Shown piece after piece: positions 7,693-16,925 of a DNA stretch of 64,000 nucleotides. Each line of letters opens with the position of its first letter. Within the stretch, counting starts at the first letter, position 1. This stretch comes from Nocardiopsis sp. TSRI0078 (lineage in GTDB: Bacteria; Actinomycetota; Actinomycetes; Streptosporangiales; Streptosporangiaceae). The stretch is from positions 186,001 to 250,000 of the forward strand of contig NZ_LWLB01000012.1 of assembly GCF_001905145.1 (NCBI RefSeq), in the 5' to 3' direction. The notes under the pieces are model-generated. The model was given only the letters and a program-made list of their open reading frames with translations. It did no database searches and was not told the DNA's origin. A program made the position numbers and the translations under genes.

Positions 7693-9042
7693 CTACTCCC
7701 GCACGAGCATCCGCCCGGCCGTACTGTCCGGGCCGACGTCCTCGCCGCGCAGGACGGTGCGCCGCACGCGTCCGAACAGCTCCGCGCCGTCGTAGGGGCT
7801 CACCGGGTTGCGGTGCCGGAGCTCACGCACGTCCACCCGGAAGGACTCCTCCGGGGCGAGCACCGCGAAGTCGGCGTCGTGGCCCGGGGTGAGGCCCCCC
7901 TTGCGACGCAGGCCGGCCACACGCGCGGGACCGGCGGACATCCACCGCACCACGTCCTCCAGCGGCACGCCCCGTCGGCGCGCCTCGGTCCACACCGCGG
8001 AGAAGCCGACCTGGAGCCCGGACACCCCGCCCCACGCGGTACCGAAGTCACCGGTGTCCAGGTCCTTGAGGTCGGGGGTGCTCGGCGAGTGGTCGCTGAC
8101 CACGCAGTCGATCAGCCCGTCCGCGAGCGCCCGCCACAGCAGGTCGCGGTTGGCGGAGTCCCGGATGGGCGGGCAGCACTTGTACTGGGTGGCTCCGGCG
8201 GGCACCCCCTCCGCCTCCAGGGTGAGGTAGTGCGGGCAGGTCTCCACGGTCAGCGGTACACCATCCGCCCGGGCCTGGGCGATCAGCGGCAGCGCGGAGG
8301 CACTGGACAGGTGCAGCACGTGCACCCGTGTCCCGGTGGCCCTGGCCGCCTCGATCACCCGGGCGATCGCCGCGTTCTCGGCGGTGTCGGGCCGCGAGGC
8401 CAGGAAGGCGGCGTAGTCGCGCCCAGCGGCGGAGGGCGCGTCCTCCAGGACGGAGGGGTCCTCGGCGTGCACGATGAGGCGGCCGCCGAACTCCCCGATC
8501 GCCTCGGCCGCCGAGAACAGCTCCTCCGGGGACAGGTGGCCGAACTCCTCCACCCCGGACGGGGACAGGAACGCCTTGAACCCGTACACCCCCTCCTGCC
8601 AGAGCGCGGCGAGCTCCTTCGTGGCGCCGGGGCGGCTGTTCTCGGGCACGGCGCCGCCCCAGAAGCCCACGTCCACGGCGAGCTTGCCCTCGGCTGCGGC
8701 GCGCTTGGCCTCCAGTCCGCCGACGGTGGTGGTCGGCGGCACGCTGTTGAGCGGCATGTCCACCAGCGTGGTGATCCCGCCCAGGGCGGCGGCGCGGGTG
8801 GCGGAGGCGAAGCCCTCCCACTGGGTGCGGCCCGGCTCGTTGACGTGCACGTGGCTGTCGACCAGTCCGGGCAGCAGCACCTCGTCGTCGGCCAGGACGA
8901 TCTCGCGGCGGGCGATGAGGGCGGCGTCATCCCCGGACAGGACGCTGGCGACGCGCCCGCCGCTCACCCCGACGGTGACGGGGCGCTCCCCCTCCGGAGT
9001 GAGGGCGCGGCGGGCGCGGACGGCGAGATCGTGTCGGGTCAT
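7693..9042 (-). CDS. allB: allantoinase
   Basis: 449-residue cyclic amidohydrolase converting allantoin to allantoate. The binuclear metal site is visible: His64 and His66 ([10 protein letters not shown]), the lysine that would be carboxylated, Lys156 ([11 protein letters not shown]), His192 (IVHAED), His244 (VLHLSSA) and Asp317 (VVSDHSP). The start is ATG 9042, preceded by a perfect AGGAGG site, and it overlaps the stop codon of the upstream DUF6986 gene by 4 bp, so the two are translationally coupled. KCCPPIRD and [10 protein letters not shown] agree with the allantoinase branch rather than dihydroorotase or hydantoinase. Probably controlled by the operator pair at 10371-10406. Confidence 0.93.
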   Translation of the reverse strand: MTRHDLAVRARRALTPEGERPVTVGVSGGRVASVLSGDDAALIARREIVLADDEVLLPGLVDSHVHVNEPGRTQWEGFASATRAAALGGITTLVDMPLNSVPPTTTVGGLEAKRAAAEGKLAVDVGFWGGAVPENSRPGATKELAALWQEGVYGFKAFLSPSGVEEFGHLSPEELFSAAEAIGEFGGRLIVHAEDPSVLEDAPSAAGRDYAAFLASRPDTAENAAIARVIEAARATGTRVHVLHLSSASALPLIAQARADGVPLTVETCPHYLTLEAEGVPAGATQYKCCPPIRDSANRDLLWRALADGLIDCVVSDHSPSTPDLKDLDTGDFGTAWGGVSGLQVGFSAVWTEARRRGVPLEDVVRWMSAGPARVAGLRRKGGLTPGHDADFAVLAPEESFRVDVRELRHRNPVSPYDGAELFGRVRRTVLRGEDVGPDSTAGRMLVRE

Positions 9043-10346
9043 CGGTCCTCCTGTCCGACGCGTCGGCTGGCCAGGGCGGCGAGCGTACCGGTGTCGGTTC
9101 CGGTGGCCTCGGCCACCTCGGCCTCGTCCAGCGCACCGCAGCGTATCCCGCTCACCAGGGCCGAGGCCAGTGCCTGGGCGGTGGCGGGCTCGTCCAGCAC
9201 TCCCCCGGAGACGGCGCCCAGGTAGGAGCGCAGGCGCGCCGCCGCGGGTGCGAAGGCCTCCCGGTAGAAGACGTAGGTGGCCAGGTATCGGGTGGGCAGC
9301 TGGTGCGGGTGCAGGTCCCAGCCCTGGTAGAAGCCGCGCTCCAGGGAGCGGCGGACCAGGGAGGCGTGCAGCAGCCAGGCGGCGTGCACCTCCTCGGTCC
9401 CGCCGACGGGCAGCACGTTGGTGGAGCCGTCGGAGAGCCACACCCCGGTTCCCGCGGCGGCCACCTGCATCACGGCCTTGGCGTGGTCGGCGACCGGGTG
9501 GGCCATGCTCTGGTAGGCGGCGGTGATCCCGCAGGCGGCGCTGTAGTCGTAGGTGCCGTAGTGCAGGGCGCTGACCCGGCCCTGGCCGGCGCGGATCATG
9601 CGTGCGACGGCGACCGTGCCGTCGGGCAGCAGGATCGACTGCGGGGTCTCGATCTGCAGCTCGAACCGCAGGCGGCCCTCAGGCAGGTCCAGGCGCTGCT
9701 CCATCTCCTCGGCGAGCCAGGCCATCGCCTCGACCTGCTCCACGGAGGTGATCTTGGGCAGGGTGAGCGCCAGCCCGTCCGGCAGGGCGCCGAGCTCCTC
9801 CAGGAGGGTGTGCAGGAACAGGGCGAGGCTGCGGGTGCCGCGCGCGCGTCCGGCGGCCTCCATGCCCTTCATCCGGACTCCGAAGACGGGCGGGGCCTGT
9901 CCGGCCCGGGCGTCGGAGCACAGGGCCTTGGCCGCCGCGACCACGTCGTGGTCCTCCTGCGCGTCGCCCCGGTCGCCGTAGCCGTCCTCCAGGTCCACGC
10001 GCAGGTCCTCGACCGGCTCGCGGACGAGCTTGTCGCGCAGGCGGGGCAGGACCCCGGCGACGGCGTCCTCCTCCACGCCGGTGGCCTCGGACAGGGCCGC
10101 GGCGTCGGGCGCGTGTTCGTCCAGGCAGGCCAGAGCCGCCTCCCCCCACTCCCGGGCCAGGCCGGTCCGGATCCGGTCCGCGGGCACGTAGACCGTGTGC
10201 ACGGGCTGCCGCCCTCCGGAGGGCCCGGGGTAGTCGAGGGCGAGCCGGGCGTCGGCGTCGGCCAGGCGCGCGTTCAACCCGGCGGTGAGCACGTCCAGCC
10301 CCGACACGGGGTCCGTGCGCGGGTTCTCGGGCCGGTCCTCTTCCAC
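9039..10346 (-). CDS. DUF6986 / HpcH-HpaI aldolase-citrate lyase superfamily protein
   Basis: 435-residue protein I place in DUF6986, a member of the CitE/malate-synthase-like TIM-barrel superfamily. Residues expected for Mg2+ and acyl/2-oxoacid chemistry are present: Arg158 ([10 protein letters not shown]), Lys198 (TLPKITS), Glu233 ([10 protein letters not shown]) and Asp267 ([12 protein letters not shown]), comparable to Glu249 and Asp277 of the malate synthase at 46424. GTG 10346 follows AAAGGA by 7 bp. It overlaps allB by 4 bp and carries the paired AllR-type operator just upstream. No activity is known to me. By context, condensation or cleavage involving glyoxylate is a reasonable guess, but it could be any CitE-type C-C lyase. 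Confidence 0.75.
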   Translation of the reverse strand: MEEDRPENPRTDPVSGLDVLTAGLNARLADADARLALDYPGPSGGRQPVHTVYVPADRIRTGLAREWGEAALACLDEHAPDAAALSEATGVEEDAVAGVLPRLRDKLVREPVEDLRVDLEDGYGDRGDAQEDHDVVAAAKALCSDARAGQAPPVFGVRMKGMEAAGRARGTRSLALFLHTLLEELGALPDGLALTLPKITSVEQVEAMAWLAEEMEQRLDLPEGRLRFELQIETPQSILLPDGTVAVARMIRAGQGRVSALHYGTYDYSAACGITAAYQSMAHPVADHAKAVMQVAAAGTGVWLSDGSTNVLPVGGTEEVHAAWLLHASLVRRSLERGFYQGWDLHPHQLPTRYLATYVFYREAFAPAAARLRSYLGAVSGGVLDEPATAQALASALVSGIRCGALDEAEVAEATGTDTGTLAALASRRVGQEDR

Positions 10347-10370
10347 GTGTGTGTCCTTTCCCCCAATATT

Positions 10371-10406
10371 TTCCCTATCGCGGATACTAACTTTTGCTAT
10401 CCGGAA
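10371..10406 (-). promoter_or_regulatory. paired AllR-type operator for the DUF6986-allB operon
   Basis: TTCCC-TATCG-CGGAT (10371-10385) and TTTTG-CTATC-CGGAA (10392-10406) start 21 bp apart, the same architecture as at hyi. They lie 25-60 bp upstream of the DUF6986 GTG, in the divergent gap shared with the IclR-family gene. A TATAGA hexamer at 10481-10486 could be the -10 for the regulator in the other direction. Confidence 0.65.
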
Positions 10407-10551
10407 TAACAAGAAGCACAGGAGTGTCCGCGAAGGAGAGCGAAGCGCCCGCAGAAGCGGACCGCCGCCGCCCCACGTGCTATAGAAGAAGTGATGCCGG
10501 GAACCGCCCTCGCATCCACGAAGGCAGGAACCCGAACCCACGGCCCTCAGC

Positions 10552-11364
10552 ATGGGAGCACGATCGTTGTCAGCCCCACATACCCCTCTACACATCGATG
10601 AGCAGGGAAAACGCGAACGTTCCAGCGGCGTGCAGTCCCTCGACCGGGCCTTCTCCCTGTTGGAGATCATGGCGGACGCGGGCGGCGAGACCTCGCTGAG
10701 CCAGCTGGCCGACTCCTCCGGGCTGCCCCTGCCGACCATCCACCGCATCATCCGCACCCTGGTCGGCAACGGATACGTGCGCCAGCTCCCCTCGCGCCGC
10801 TACGCGCTGGGACCGCGCCTGATCGGCCTGGGCGACAAGGCGTCGCAGATGCTGGGCACCTGGGCCCGCCCGCACCTGGCGCAACTGGTCGAGGACCTGG
10901 GCGAGACGGCGAACCTGGCGATGCTGGACGGCGACAAGGTCGTCTACGTGGCGCAGGTGCCCTCGCAGCACTCCATGCGCATGTTCACCGAGGTGGGCCG
11001 GCGCGTACTGCCCCACTCGGCGGGCGTGGGCAAGGCCCTGCTGTCCCAGCTCGACGACGAGGAGGCACTGGCCACGGTGCGCCGCACGGGCATGCCCGCC
11101 GCCACCGAGCGCACCATCACCGACCCCGGCAGGTTCATGGACGAGCTGCGCCGGATCCGCTCGAACGGCTTCGCCATCGACGACGGGGAGCAGGAGGTCG
11201 GCGTGCGCTGCGTGGCCGTCCCGGTCGTGGGGGCGCCCTCGGGGATGGCGGTGTCGGTGTCGGGGCCCGAGGCCCGCGTGAGCTGGGAGTTCGTGGACCG
11301 GGCAGCGCCCATCGTGCGCCGCTGCGCGGCCATGCTGGCCACCGACCTGAACAACCAGGCCTAA
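10552..11364 (+). CDS. allR: IclR-family regulator, AllR-like
   Basis: 270-residue IclR-type regulator. A winged helix-turn-helix (about 24-85; LSQLADSSGLPLPTIHRIIR read as LSQLADSSGL and PLPTIHRIIR) precedes a GAF-like effector domain (about 95-265) with the family's VGKALLSQL, EEVGVRCVAVPV-type (EQEVGVRCVA) and SVSGP motifs. The divergent position next to allantoinase matches AllR of other actinomycetes and enterobacteria, which represses allantoin and glyoxylate genes and is released by glyoxylate. That role is transferred from the family. No strong ribosome-binding site precedes the ATG. It is the best candidate to bind the TTTCG-N5-CGGAA sites across the window. Confidence 0.82.
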   Translation: MGARSLSAPHTPLHIDEQGKRERSSGVQSLDRAFSLLEIMADAGGETSLSQLADSSGLPLPTIHRIIRTLVGNGYVRQLPSRRYALGPRLIGLGDKASQMLGTWARPHLAQLVEDLGETANLAMLDGDKVVYVAQVPSQHSMRMFTEVGRRVLPHSAGVGKALLSQLDDEEALATVRRTGMPAATERTITDPGRFMDELRRIRSNGFAIDDGEQEVGVRCVAVPVVGAPSGMAVSVSGPEARVSWEFVDRAAPIVRRCAAMLATDLNNQA

Positions 11365-11414
11365 CCGGCCGGCCGTGACCGTCGCCGGTGCGGCGTACGG
11401 GCCCGGCCGCAGAC

Positions 11415-11469
11415 GGTCCTGCTCCTGGTGCCGCTCGCGGCGCCCCGGAGTACCACCAGGAGCAGGGCC
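11415..11469. terminator. terminator between allR and era
   Basis: A 16-bp stem with one G-T pair joins GGTCCTGCTCCTGGTG (11415-11430) and CACCAGGAGCAGGGCC (11454-11469). The 23-nt loop can itself fold a small CCGC/GCGG hairpin. The two flanking genes converge, so it may serve both. Confidence 0.75.
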
Positions 11470-11543
11470 ACGGCGCGTGGGACGGGCCGGAGCGCGTGCC
11501 CCGGCCCGCCCGGAGGCGGGAGAAGGCCCCGGACGGGCACCGC

Positions 11544-12512
11544 CTACGTCTGCTGGTCGAAGCCCAGCCTGCGCAGCTGCTTGGGGTCGCGCTGCCAGTC
11601 CTTGGCCACACGCACCCGCAGGTCCAGGAACACCCGTCGGCCCAGCAGGGCCTCGATCTGCTTGCGGGCCTGCGAACCCACGTCCCGCAGCCGCGAGCCC
11701 TTCGAGCCGATCACGATCGCCTTCTGGCTGGGCCGCTCCACGTACAGCGACGCGTAGATGTCCACCAGTTCCTTGCCCGGACGGGTGTTCTCGCGCTCGT
11801 ACATCTCGTCCACGACCACCGCGATGGAGTGCGGCAGCTCGTCGCGCACGCCCTCCAGGGCCGCCTCGCGCACCAGCTCGGCCACCAGCATCTCGTCCGG
11901 CTCGTCGGTCAGGTCGCCGCCGGGGTACAGCGGCGGCCCCTCCGGCAGGTGCGAGCACAGCACGTCGGCGACCGTCTCCAGCTGGAAGTCCCCCTGGGCG
12001 GACACCGGGACGATGTCGGCCCACTCCCCCAGCTCGTCGACCGCCATCAGCTGACGCCCCACGGCGTCCCTGCCCACCAGGTCCGTCTTGGTGACCAGCG
12101 CGACCACGGGGGTGTTCGTCTGCTCCGCCAGCTCCTTGGCGATGTAGGTGTCGCCCCGACCGATCGGCTCGTCGGCGGGCAGGCAGAACGCGATCACGTC
12201 CACCTCGACCAGGGTGGACCGCACCAGCGAGTCCAACCGCTCGCCGAGCAGGGTGCGCGGCTTGTGCAGGCCGGGCGTGTCCACGATGATCAGCTGCGCG
12301 TCGGGCCGGTGCACGATCCCGCGCACCGTACGACGGGTGGTCTGCGGCCGGCTGCTGGTGATCGCCACCTTCTGCCCGACCAACGCGTTCATCAGGGTGG
12401 ACTTGCCCACGTTCGGGCGGCCCACGAAGCACGCGAACCCGCTGCGGAAGCCCTCCGGGTGGGAGGGCATCTCCAGCGGTACCCGCAACTTCTCCAGGTC
12501 GAGCTCGTTCAT
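11544..12512 (-). CDS. era: GTPase Era
   Basis: 322-residue Era GTPase that binds the 3' end of 16S rRNA and helps 30S maturation. The G1 loop GRPNVGKS (31-38), switch motif, DTPGLHKPR and TKTD (G4) are intact. The C-terminal KH domain (about 235-315) contains VIGSKGSRLRDVGSQARKQI, given as VIGSKGSRLR followed by DVGSQARKQI. It is last in a minus-strand run hlyC, cda-like, era with tiny spacings, the usual actinobacterial order. Confidence 0.96.
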   Translation of the reverse strand: MNELDLEKLRVPLEMPSHPEGFRSGFACFVGRPNVGKSTLMNALVGQKVAITSSRPQTTRRTVRGIVHRPDAQLIIVDTPGLHKPRTLLGERLDSLVRSTLVEVDVIAFCLPADEPIGRGDTYIAKELAEQTNTPVVALVTKTDLVGRDAVGRQLMAVDELGEWADIVPVSAQGDFQLETVADVLCSHLPEGPPLYPGGDLTDEPDEMLVAELVREAALEGVRDELPHSIAVVVDEMYERENTRPGKELVDIYASLYVERPSQKAIVIGSKGSRLRDVGSQARKQIEALLGRRVFLDLRVRVAKDWQRDPKQLRRLGFDQQT

Positions 12513-12521
12513 CGATCCTTC

Positions 12522-12866
12522 TCAGCGCCGGGTGATGCTCGCGGGCACCCCGTCCGGGGCGGCGATCACCACCACCTGGGTCTTCAGGTCGTCCGCCACC
12601 GCGCGGTCGTCCTCGGTCAGCTCCACGGCCTCGGTGACCACCGCGGCGGCCTCCAGAGCCGAGGCCTCGCTGGAGACGGCCGCGGCCACGGCGGCCTGGA
12701 GCGCGCTCAGCCGCAGCGAGGGCAGCGACACCGTCGTGGCCACGTAGGTGCGCCCGGTCTCGTCGCGTACCGCCGCGCCCTCCACCGCCGCGTTGCGGGC
12801 ACGCGAGGCCCGCGCGAGGGTCACGAGCTTGGCGTCCTCAGGGTCCAGCCCCGTCGTATCCGTCAC
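12522..12866 (-). CDS. degenerate cytidine-deaminase-like protein
   Basis: 114-residue alpha/beta protein resembling the small cytidine-deaminase homologue that actinomycetes keep between the CBS-domain transporter gene and era. The zinc site of real cytidine deaminases is missing: where C/H-A-E is expected the sequence reads LRLSALQAAVAAAV, and no PCxxC pair exists; the protein has no cysteine at all. It is therefore unlikely to deaminate cytidine. Its start overlaps the stop of the upstream hlyC-like gene by 4 bp and era follows 9 bp later, so it is tied to that operon. Function is unknown. Confidence 0.8.
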   Translation of the reverse strand: MTDTTGLDPEDAKLVTLARASRARNAAVEGAAVRDETGRTYVATTVSLPSLRLSALQAAVAAAVSSEASALEAAAVVTEAVELTEDDRAVADDLKTQVVVIAAPDGVPASITRR

Positions 12867-14260
12867 TGGTCCATGCTCCTCATGTCGTCGTTCTCGGCCT
12901 GGGACGCCTCCCCGGCGCCGTGGGGCAGGCGCTCCACCAGGACCGTGGTCATCCGGTTCCGGCGGCTGCTCTTGCCCTCAAGGGTGAGCCTGAGACCAGC
13001 GTATTCGGCCTGGGCCCCGCCGACCGGCACCCGGCCCAGCACGAAGGCCACGAGTCCGCCCACGGTCTCCACGTCCGGCACGTCCAGGTCCCGCTCCGGG
13101 AACAGCTCGTCCAGCTCACCCAGCGGCAGGCGCGCGGTCACCCGCACCCGGTCGTCGTCGAGCCAGACCACCGGCGGGATCTCGTGGTCGTACTCGTCGG
13201 TGATCTCACCGACGATCTCCTCCACGATGTCCTCCAGCGTGACCAGCCCCGCCGTGCCGCCGTACTCGTCGATGACCACGGCGACGTGGTTGCGCTGCTT
13301 CTGCATCTCGCGCAGCAGCTCGTCGATGGGCTTGGTGTCGGGGACGTAGGTCGCCTGGCGCATCACGTCCCCCGCGGTGAGCGGCACGTCGCCCCGGCTA
13401 CCCGCGGCCGCCGCCCAGCGGTCGCGCAGCCGCTCCACCAGGTCCTTGAGGTAGACGATGCCCACCACGTCGTCCTCGTCCTCACCGGTCACCGGGATAC
13501 GCGAGTACCCGCTCGACAGGGCCAGGGCCAGCACCTCGTCGGCGTCCTCGTCGCGGCCGGTGAACACGATGTCGGGGCGCGGCACCATCACCTCGCGCAC
13601 GGAGGTGTCGTCGAGCTTGAAGACCGAGTGGATCATCTGGCGCTCCTCGGGGTCGATGACCTCCCCCTGCTCGGCCAGGTCGACCAGCTGCCGCAGCTCC
13701 ACCTCGGTGCTGAAGGGGCCCTCGCGGTCGCCCTTGGCGCGCGGGGTGAGCGCCCGGCCCGCCCCCACGAGCAGCTGGGCGATCGGGCCCACCACGACCT
13801 GGACCGGGTGGACGACGGTCGCGCTGGCCCGGGCGACCGGCCCGGAGAACTGGCGGCCCAGGATGCGCGGGGCGATCGCGATCAGCACCGACTCCACCAC
13901 GACCATCGCCACGGCGGTCAGCGCCAGCGCGGGCCAGCCCAGTCCGAGCAGGAACACCATGCCCACGGCCGCGGCCAGCACCGCGCACACCTCGCACACC
14001 ACGCGCAGGAACAGCAGCACGTTGAGGTGGCGGGTGGGGTCGTCCATCACCCGCTCCCAGCGGCGGTCGGCCTCGGCGGCGCGCTCGGCACCGCTCACCG
14101 CGGGCAGGCCCACGGACATGACGCGCGTGACGGCCACCTCGGCCGCGACCAGGAAGCCCGCGACGGCGGTCAGCGCGAGGGCCACCGCGAAGGCGGTGAG
14201 CCACTCGACGGGCTCCCCCGTGGTCAGCGGGGCGACGTCGGGCCACTCCGACGGGCTCAT
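12863..14260 (-). CDS. HlyC/CorC-family membrane protein (DUF21-CBS-CorC_HlyC)
   Basis: 465 residues: a DUF21 membrane domain with about four hydrophobic segments between residues 18 and 160 ([20 protein letters not shown] near the start, split as [10 protein letters not shown] and [10 protein letters not shown]), a CBS-domain pair (about 212-335; [11 protein letters not shown] and [23 protein letters not shown] motif) and a C-terminal CorC_HlyC transporter-associated domain. The family is linked to Mg2+/divalent-cation handling, not to haemolysis. It overlaps ybeY and the cytidine-deaminase-like gene by 4 bp each. It ends in a Gln/Asp/Glu-rich tail with no recognised function. Confidence 0.9.
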   Translation of the reverse strand: MSPSEWPDVAPLTTGEPVEWLTAFAVALALTAVAGFLVAAEVAVTRVMSVGLPAVSGAERAAEADRRWERVMDDPTRHLNVLLFLRVVCEVCAVLAAAVGMVFLLGLGWPALALTAVAMVVVESVLIAIAPRILGRQFSGPVARASATVVHPVQVVVGPIAQLLVGAGRALTPRAKGDREGPFSTEVELRQLVDLAEQGEVIDPEERQMIHSVFKLDDTSVREVMVPRPDIVFTGRDEDADEVLALALSSGYSRIPVTGEDEDDVVGIVYLKDLVERLRDRWAAAAGSRGDVPLTAGDVMRQATYVPDTKPIDELLREMQKQRNHVAVVIDEYGGTAGLVTLEDIVEEIVGEITDEYDHEIPPVVWLDDDRVRVTARLPLGELDELFPERDLDVPDVETVGGLVAFVLGRVPVGGAQAEYAGLRLTLEGKSSRRNRMTTVLVERLPHGAGEASQAENDDMRSMDQ

Positions 14261-14745
14261 CGGGTGCTCTCGTCCCCCTCGGTCCCGGCCGCCTCGCGCT
14301 CACGCCAGGCGGCGAGGATCTCGCCCTGCAGCCCGAACATCTCCTTGTGCTCGTCGGGCTCGGCGTGGTCGTAGCCCAGCAGGTGCAGGATGCCGTGGGT
14401 GCACAGCAGGTCGATCTCGGCCTCGGTACTGTGCCCGGCCTTCCTCGCCTGGCGCTCGGCGACCTGCGGGCAGATGATCACGTCACCGAGGACACCCGGC
14501 TCACTCGTGCGGCCGGGACCTCCGGGACGCAGTTCGTCCATGGGGAAGGAGAGCACGTCGGTGGGCCCCGGCTCGTCCATCCACCGCACGTGCAGGTCGG
14601 TCATCGGGTCCTCGTCGACCAGCACGACGGACAGCTCGGCCAGCGGGTGGACGCGCATGGCGTCGAGCACGTGCCTGGCCAGGCGGGAGAGCCTCTCCTC
14701 GTCCACGCTGGCGACGCCGGACTCGTTGGCGACGTCGATACTCAT
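14257..14745 (-). CDS. ybeY: endoribonuclease YbeY (rRNA maturation factor)
   Basis: 162-residue zinc-dependent endoribonuclease acting in 16S rRNA 3'-end maturation and ribosome quality control. The metal motif [11 protein letters not shown] is at about residues 122-132. ATG 14745 begins the canonical [10 protein letters not shown]; an upstream in-frame extension has no family match and overlaps a hairpin. It overlaps the downstream CBS-domain gene by 4 bp and lies after phoH, its usual partner, across a gap that holds a strong hairpin. Confidence 0.95.
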   Translation of the reverse strand: MSIDVANESGVASVDEERLSRLARHVLDAMRVHPLAELSVVLVDEDPMTDLHVRWMDEPGPTDVLSFPMDELRPGGPGRTSEPGVLGDVIICPQVAERQARKAGHSTEAEIDLLCTHGILHLLGYDHAEPDEHKEMFGLQGEILAAWREREAAGTEGDESTR

Positions 14746-14834
14746 CGGTTGCGGCTGCCTCACTTGGGATCGCGGCGGCCGGGCGGCGCGCCCGGCCGGT
14801 GGTACGGCGCGCCCGGACGGCGCGCCCGTGGCAC

Positions 14835-14874
14835 TCGAACCGGTGGGCCCACCTCGGCGGGCCCACCGGTTCGA
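14835..14874 (-). terminator. hairpin between phoH and ybeY
   Basis: A perfect 16-bp stem pairs TCGAACCGGTGGGCCC (14835-14850) with GGGCCCACCGGTTCGA (14859-14874) over an 8-nt loop, 13 bp past the phoH stop. Since ybeY follows on the same strand, it either terminates phoH transcription or attenuates the operon. Confidence 0.7.
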
Positions 14875-14887
14875 AACGCCTACCGGC

Positions 14888-16003
14888 TCAGTCTGCCTGT
14901 TCCTCGGGCCCGGTACGGCCCGTCTCCGGCTCCGTCGGGGCGTCGGCGGGCCCGCGCCGCTCGGATCCGCCCCGGGAGCGGCCGCCGCCGGGGCCCCGGC
15001 GCTCCCCGCGGGAGGCGTCCTGGGCGGCGTCGTAGCGGCCGTAGGCGTCCACGATCTTTCCGACCAGCTTGTGCCGGACGACGTCGTCACTGCTCAGGCG
15101 GCAGAAGGCGATGTCGTCGATGTCACTGAGAATGTTCTCGATGGTGCGCAGTCCGCTGGTCTGCCCGCCGGGCAGGTCGACCTGGGTGACGTCACCGGTG
15201 ACCACGATCTTGGAGCCGAAGCCCAGCCTCGTGAGGAACATCTTCATCTGCTCGGGCGAGGTGTTCTGGGCCTCGTCCAGGATGATGAAGGAGTCATTAA
15301 GCGTACGCCCGCGCATGTACGCCAGGGGGGCGACCTCGATCGTCCCGGCCGCCATCAGCTTGGGGATGGAGTCGGGGTCGAGCATGTCGTGCAGGGCGTC
15401 GTACAGCGGACGCAGGTAGGGGTCGATCTTGTCGTAGAGGCTGCCGGGCAGGAAGCCCAGCCGCTCCCCCGCCTCCACCGCCGGGCGGGTGAGGATGATC
15501 CGGTTGATCTCCTTGTCCTGGAGCGCCTTGACCGCCTTGGCCATCGCCAGGTACGTCTTGCCGGTACCCGCGGGACCGATGCCGAACACCACGGTGCGCC
15601 GGTCGATGGTGTCGACGTAGCGCTTCTGGTTCAGCGTCTTGGGCCGGATGGTCTTGCCCCGGTTGGACAGGATGTTGGTGGTCAGCACCTCCGCGGGCCG
15701 CTCCGCGCCGGGAGAGCCCAGCATGTGGACCATGCGTTCGATGGTGTCGGGAGTGACGTGGGTGCCGCTCTTGGCGAGCTCGATCAGCTCCTCCACGAGG
15801 CGGACCACCACGGCGGTCTCCTCGGGGCTGCCGCTGATGGTGAACTCGTTGCCGCGCACGTGGATGTCGCTGTCGAAGGCCCGCTCCAACGCCCTGAGGA
15901 GTTCGTCCCCCGAGCCCAGCAGGCTGACCATCGTGTGCTCGTCGGGCACCACGACCTTGACCTGTGTGTCCCGTGGCGGGTGCGTGTGCGTTGTCTCGGA
16001 CAT
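14888..16003 (-). CDS. phoH: PhoH-family ATPase
   Basis: 371-residue PhoH-like protein. An N-terminal KH-like region (about 15-110) precedes the ATPase core with Walker [11 protein letters not shown] (141-150) and Walker [11 protein letters not shown] (about 244-253), and [11 protein letters not shown] follows. The C-terminal 45 residues are a low-complexity Arg/Gly/Glu tail. The gene precedes ybeY as in most bacteria, where the pair is linked to RNA metabolism. A TAGACT hexamer on the minus strand at 16171-16176 is a possible -10. Confidence 0.92.
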   Translation of the reverse strand: MSETTHTHPPRDTQVKVVVPDEHTMVSLLGSGDELLRALERAFDSDIHVRGNEFTISGSPEETAVVVRLVEELIELAKSGTHVTPDTIERMVHMLGSPGAERPAEVLTTNILSNRGKTIRPKTLNQKRYVDTIDRRTVVFGIGPAGTGKTYLAMAKAVKALQDKEINRIILTRPAVEAGERLGFLPGSLYDKIDPYLRPLYDALHDMLDPDSIPKLMAAGTIEVAPLAYMRGRTLNDSFIILDEAQNTSPEQMKMFLTRLGFGSKIVVTGDVTQVDLPGGQTSGLRTIENILSDIDDIAFCRLSSDDVVRHKLVGKIVDAYGRYDAAQDASRGERRGPGGGRSRGGSERRGPADAPTEPETGRTGPEEQAD

Positions 16004-16314
16004 GGTCTGGCCTGGCGGCCGCTGTCCCTACCCTTCGGTCGGACGCCTGCCGCCCCTTTCGGGCGGCGCGTCTCGTGGACGGTTCCCGACACCGCGGACG
16101 ACGGCGTCGGCCCGGACTCCTCGCCGGCGTTCCCAGCGGTCACACCGAACCCTCGAAGCCCACGGCCCCGAGTCTATCAACGCGGCTCCACCCCGCTCGA
16201 TCGGTTATTTCCCGGCCCTCTCGGGGCTCTGGAGTGGGCACGGGCGCCCGCGGGACCACCGGGACGCCGGGCCGCCGCCCCGGCGCGTCCGGGCGGGGCC
16301 GGAGCGGACACGGC
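16004..16314. other. gap between the HIT gene and phoH
   Basis: This 311-bp stretch holds no gene I can support. It contains a possible phoH -10 (TAGACT, minus strand, 16171-16176) in a short AT-richer patch and small hairpins, for example CGCCGCCCGAAAGGGGCGGC-like pairing near 16050-16066. Nothing else stands out. Confidence 0.4.
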
Positions 16315-16665
16315 CTACCCGGGGGGCCAGTTCAGGCCGCGGCCGCCGAGCAGGTGCCCGTGGAGGTGGAAGACCGTCTGCCCGGCACCGCTGCCGGTGT
16401 TGAAGACCAGCCGGTACCCGAGGTCGGCGACGTCCTCGGCGGTGGCCACCGCGTGCGCCTCGCGGACGATCTCGTCGATCAGGCCGGTGTCCGCGGCGGC
16501 GGCGGCGTCGGCGGTGGGATAGTGCTCGCGCGGGATGATCAGCACGTGGGTGGGCGCCTGGGGGTTGATGTCGCGAAAGGCCACCGTGCGCTCGCTCTCG
16601 CGGACGATCTCGGCGGGTACCTCCCCCTTCGCGATCTTGCAGAAGAGGCAGTCGTCCTGGGCCAT
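16315..16665 (-). CDS. HIT-family nucleotide-binding hydrolase
   Basis: 116-residue histidine-triad protein of the HINT branch, which hydrolyses AMP-linked substrates such as AMP-lysine. The triad is His100-Leu-His102-Gly-His104 (FHLHGHLLGG), and an N-terminal zinc-type pair (Cys6, Cys9) is typical of bacterial HINT. ATG 16665 starts the conserved MAQDDCLFCKIAKGEVPA; an upstream in-frame extension is low complexity. GGAAAGG lies upstream as a ribosome-binding site. It sits upstream of phoH on the same strand, a common actinobacterial arrangement. Confidence 0.92.
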   Translation of the reverse strand: MAQDDCLFCKIAKGEVPAEIVRESERTVAFRDINPQAPTHVLIIPREHYPTADAAAAADTGLIDEIVREAHAVATAEDVADLGYRLVFNTGSGAGQTVFHLHGHLLGGRGLNWPPG

Positions 16666-16799
16666 CGAGAACCTTTCCGTCCGTGCGGCCGCCGTCATGG
16701 CCGCCGCCTCACGTTGTCCGGGACCATGATGCCGCAGGTCGACCGTGGACGAACTACTGGAAACAACCTTTTCGTGATCTTCCGGAAGCCTGTTCGGCG

Positions 16800-16827
16800 T
16801 TGGCCTGAGTTCCAGTCGCGATAGGCT
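16800..16827 (+). promoter_or_regulatory. putative promoter of the sigma-factor gene
   Basis: TTGGCC (16800-16805) and TAGGCT (16822-16827) are separated by 16 bp and lie about 100 bp before the start codon. The match is moderate. I saw no duplicate of an ECF-type promoter that would show autoregulation. Confidence 0.4.
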
Positions 16828-16925
16828 TTCCACCCGTGCGCGTCAGACCGTCGGCTCCGTCCGGCCGCGGCCGTGTTCCCACGTGTTCGGATGCAAAACG
16901 CACGTCTACCTGGAAAAGAAGAGGT

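Noticed and set aside
7693..9042. Dihydroorotase or hydantoinase as alternatives for allantoinase
   Set aside because: Motifs and the neighbouring alc, uraD, uraH and uricase genes favour allantoinase.
11388..13349. A 653-codon plus-strand frame opposite era and the CBS-domain gene
   Set aside because: It is a shadow of the minus-strand genes; His/Arg/Gly-rich composition with no domain.
12863..14260. Haemolysin label for the DUF21-CBS protein
   Set aside because: The family name is historical; domains indicate a cation-related membrane protein.
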